DNA of 64,000 nt, from positions 62,001 to 126,000 of the forward strand of contig NZ_PVNE01000008.1 of the NCBI RefSeq assembly GCF_003001905.1. The letters are read 5' to 3'. The DNA is from Planifilum fimeticola (GTDB lineage: Bacteria > Bacillota > Bacilli > Thermoactinomycetales > DSM-44946). The translations under genes and the position numbers were made by a program. Below, one piece after another: positions 63,900 through 64,000 of this stretch (position 1 is its first letter; the number at the start of each line of letters is the position of its first letter). The notes beneath the pieces were generated by a model. It was not told where the DNA came from. It was given only the letters and a program-made list of their open reading frames with translations, and searched no databases.

Positions 63900-64000
63900 T
63901 GAGATTCCTCCTTTGGAAGGGTTTGAGGGATTTTATCGAGAAAATCATTGCGGGTTAAAATCGTCAACGGGTATACCTTAAACCCCCGTTCCACCAGATA
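63896..64000 (-). CDS. yqeK: YqeK-like HD-domain protein, C-terminal end (partial)
   Basis: The last 34 codons of a gene run in from the right edge and end at the TGA overlapping the rsfS start. The visible residues (LVERGFKVYPLTILTRNDFLD) resemble the C-terminus of YqeK, an HD-domain diadenosine tetraphosphate hydrolase. Position immediately before rsfS supports this. Only the tail is visible, so the identification rests mostly on gene order. Confidence 0.65.
   Translation of the reverse strand, partial: YLVERGFKVYPLTILTRNDFLDKIPQTLPKEESH

Overview
The window looks like a chromosomal segment of a GC-rich, endospore-forming Firmicute. The family Thermoactinomycetaceae or a close thermophilic Bacillales relative fits best, but this is inferred from gene content, because no rRNA or other taxonomic marker is present. 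Supporting signs are sporulation genes (spoIIP, gpr, yqxA), late-competence genes (comEA, comEC, comER), T-box and S-box leaders, CIRCE/HrcA heat-shock control, a B. subtilis-type Fnr and an M32 (Taq-type) carboxypeptidase. No rRNA, recognisable tRNA, CRISPR array, insertion sequence or prophage was seen.

Layout, left to right. 1-2.2 kb: NUDIX hydrolase, a 52-residue acidic protein and two GNAT acetyltransferases. 2.3-15.1 kb: a core block read leftwards, lepA-hemW-(CIRCE)hrcA-chaperonin-grpE-dnaK-dnaJ-prmA-rsmE-mtaB. An archaeal-like group III chaperonin gene sits between hrcA and grpE. 15.1-23.4 kb: respiration and heme module, with a frameshifted GNAT gene, an orphan Rieske protein, hemQ, a lipoprotein cytochrome c, a ba3-type oxidase (subunits I, II, IIa), a divergent NirJ/AhbC-like radical SAM gene and fnr. 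The divergent intergenic region carries two FNR-type palindromes, each placed at about -41.5 from a predicted start site.

23.5-35.8 kb: yqxA-spoIIP-gpr and rpsT, thioesterase-trpS behind a Trp T-box, a nitroreductase, a CcdC-like protein, DUF523, a metallo-beta-lactamase-fold protein, an ECF sigma/anti-sigma/holA overlapping operon, RidA and DinB. 35.6-43.2 kb: comEC and a small membrane protein, an MFS transporter, sfsA, an M32 carboxypeptidase and dcd. 43.4-47.4 kb: an S-box (SAM-I) riboswitch operon metY-metI-metC. 47.7-54.5 kb: FAD oxidase, rocD, a small unknown protein, then a CoA-transferase/acyl-CoA dehydrogenase/DUF3870 operon whose roughly 170-nt leader ends in a strong intrinsic terminator. 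54.5-64 kb: a Gln-rich coiled-coil protein, gltX, comEA/comER, an RsuA-family synthase with fni, leuS behind a Leu T-box, rsfS and the 3' end of yqeK.

The order yqeK-rsfS...comER/comEA...comEC...holA-rpsT-gpr-spoIIP-yqxA...lepA-hemW-hrcA-grpE-dnaK-dnaJ-prmA-rsmE-mtaB is the B. subtilis yqe/com/dnaK superblock, kept in order but opened by accessory modules. The most notable items are the chaperonin inside the HrcA regulon, the paired Fnr-dependent divergent promoters next to fnr, the unassigned attenuator-like leader of the CoA-transferase operon, and the small open frame between dnaK and dnaJ.
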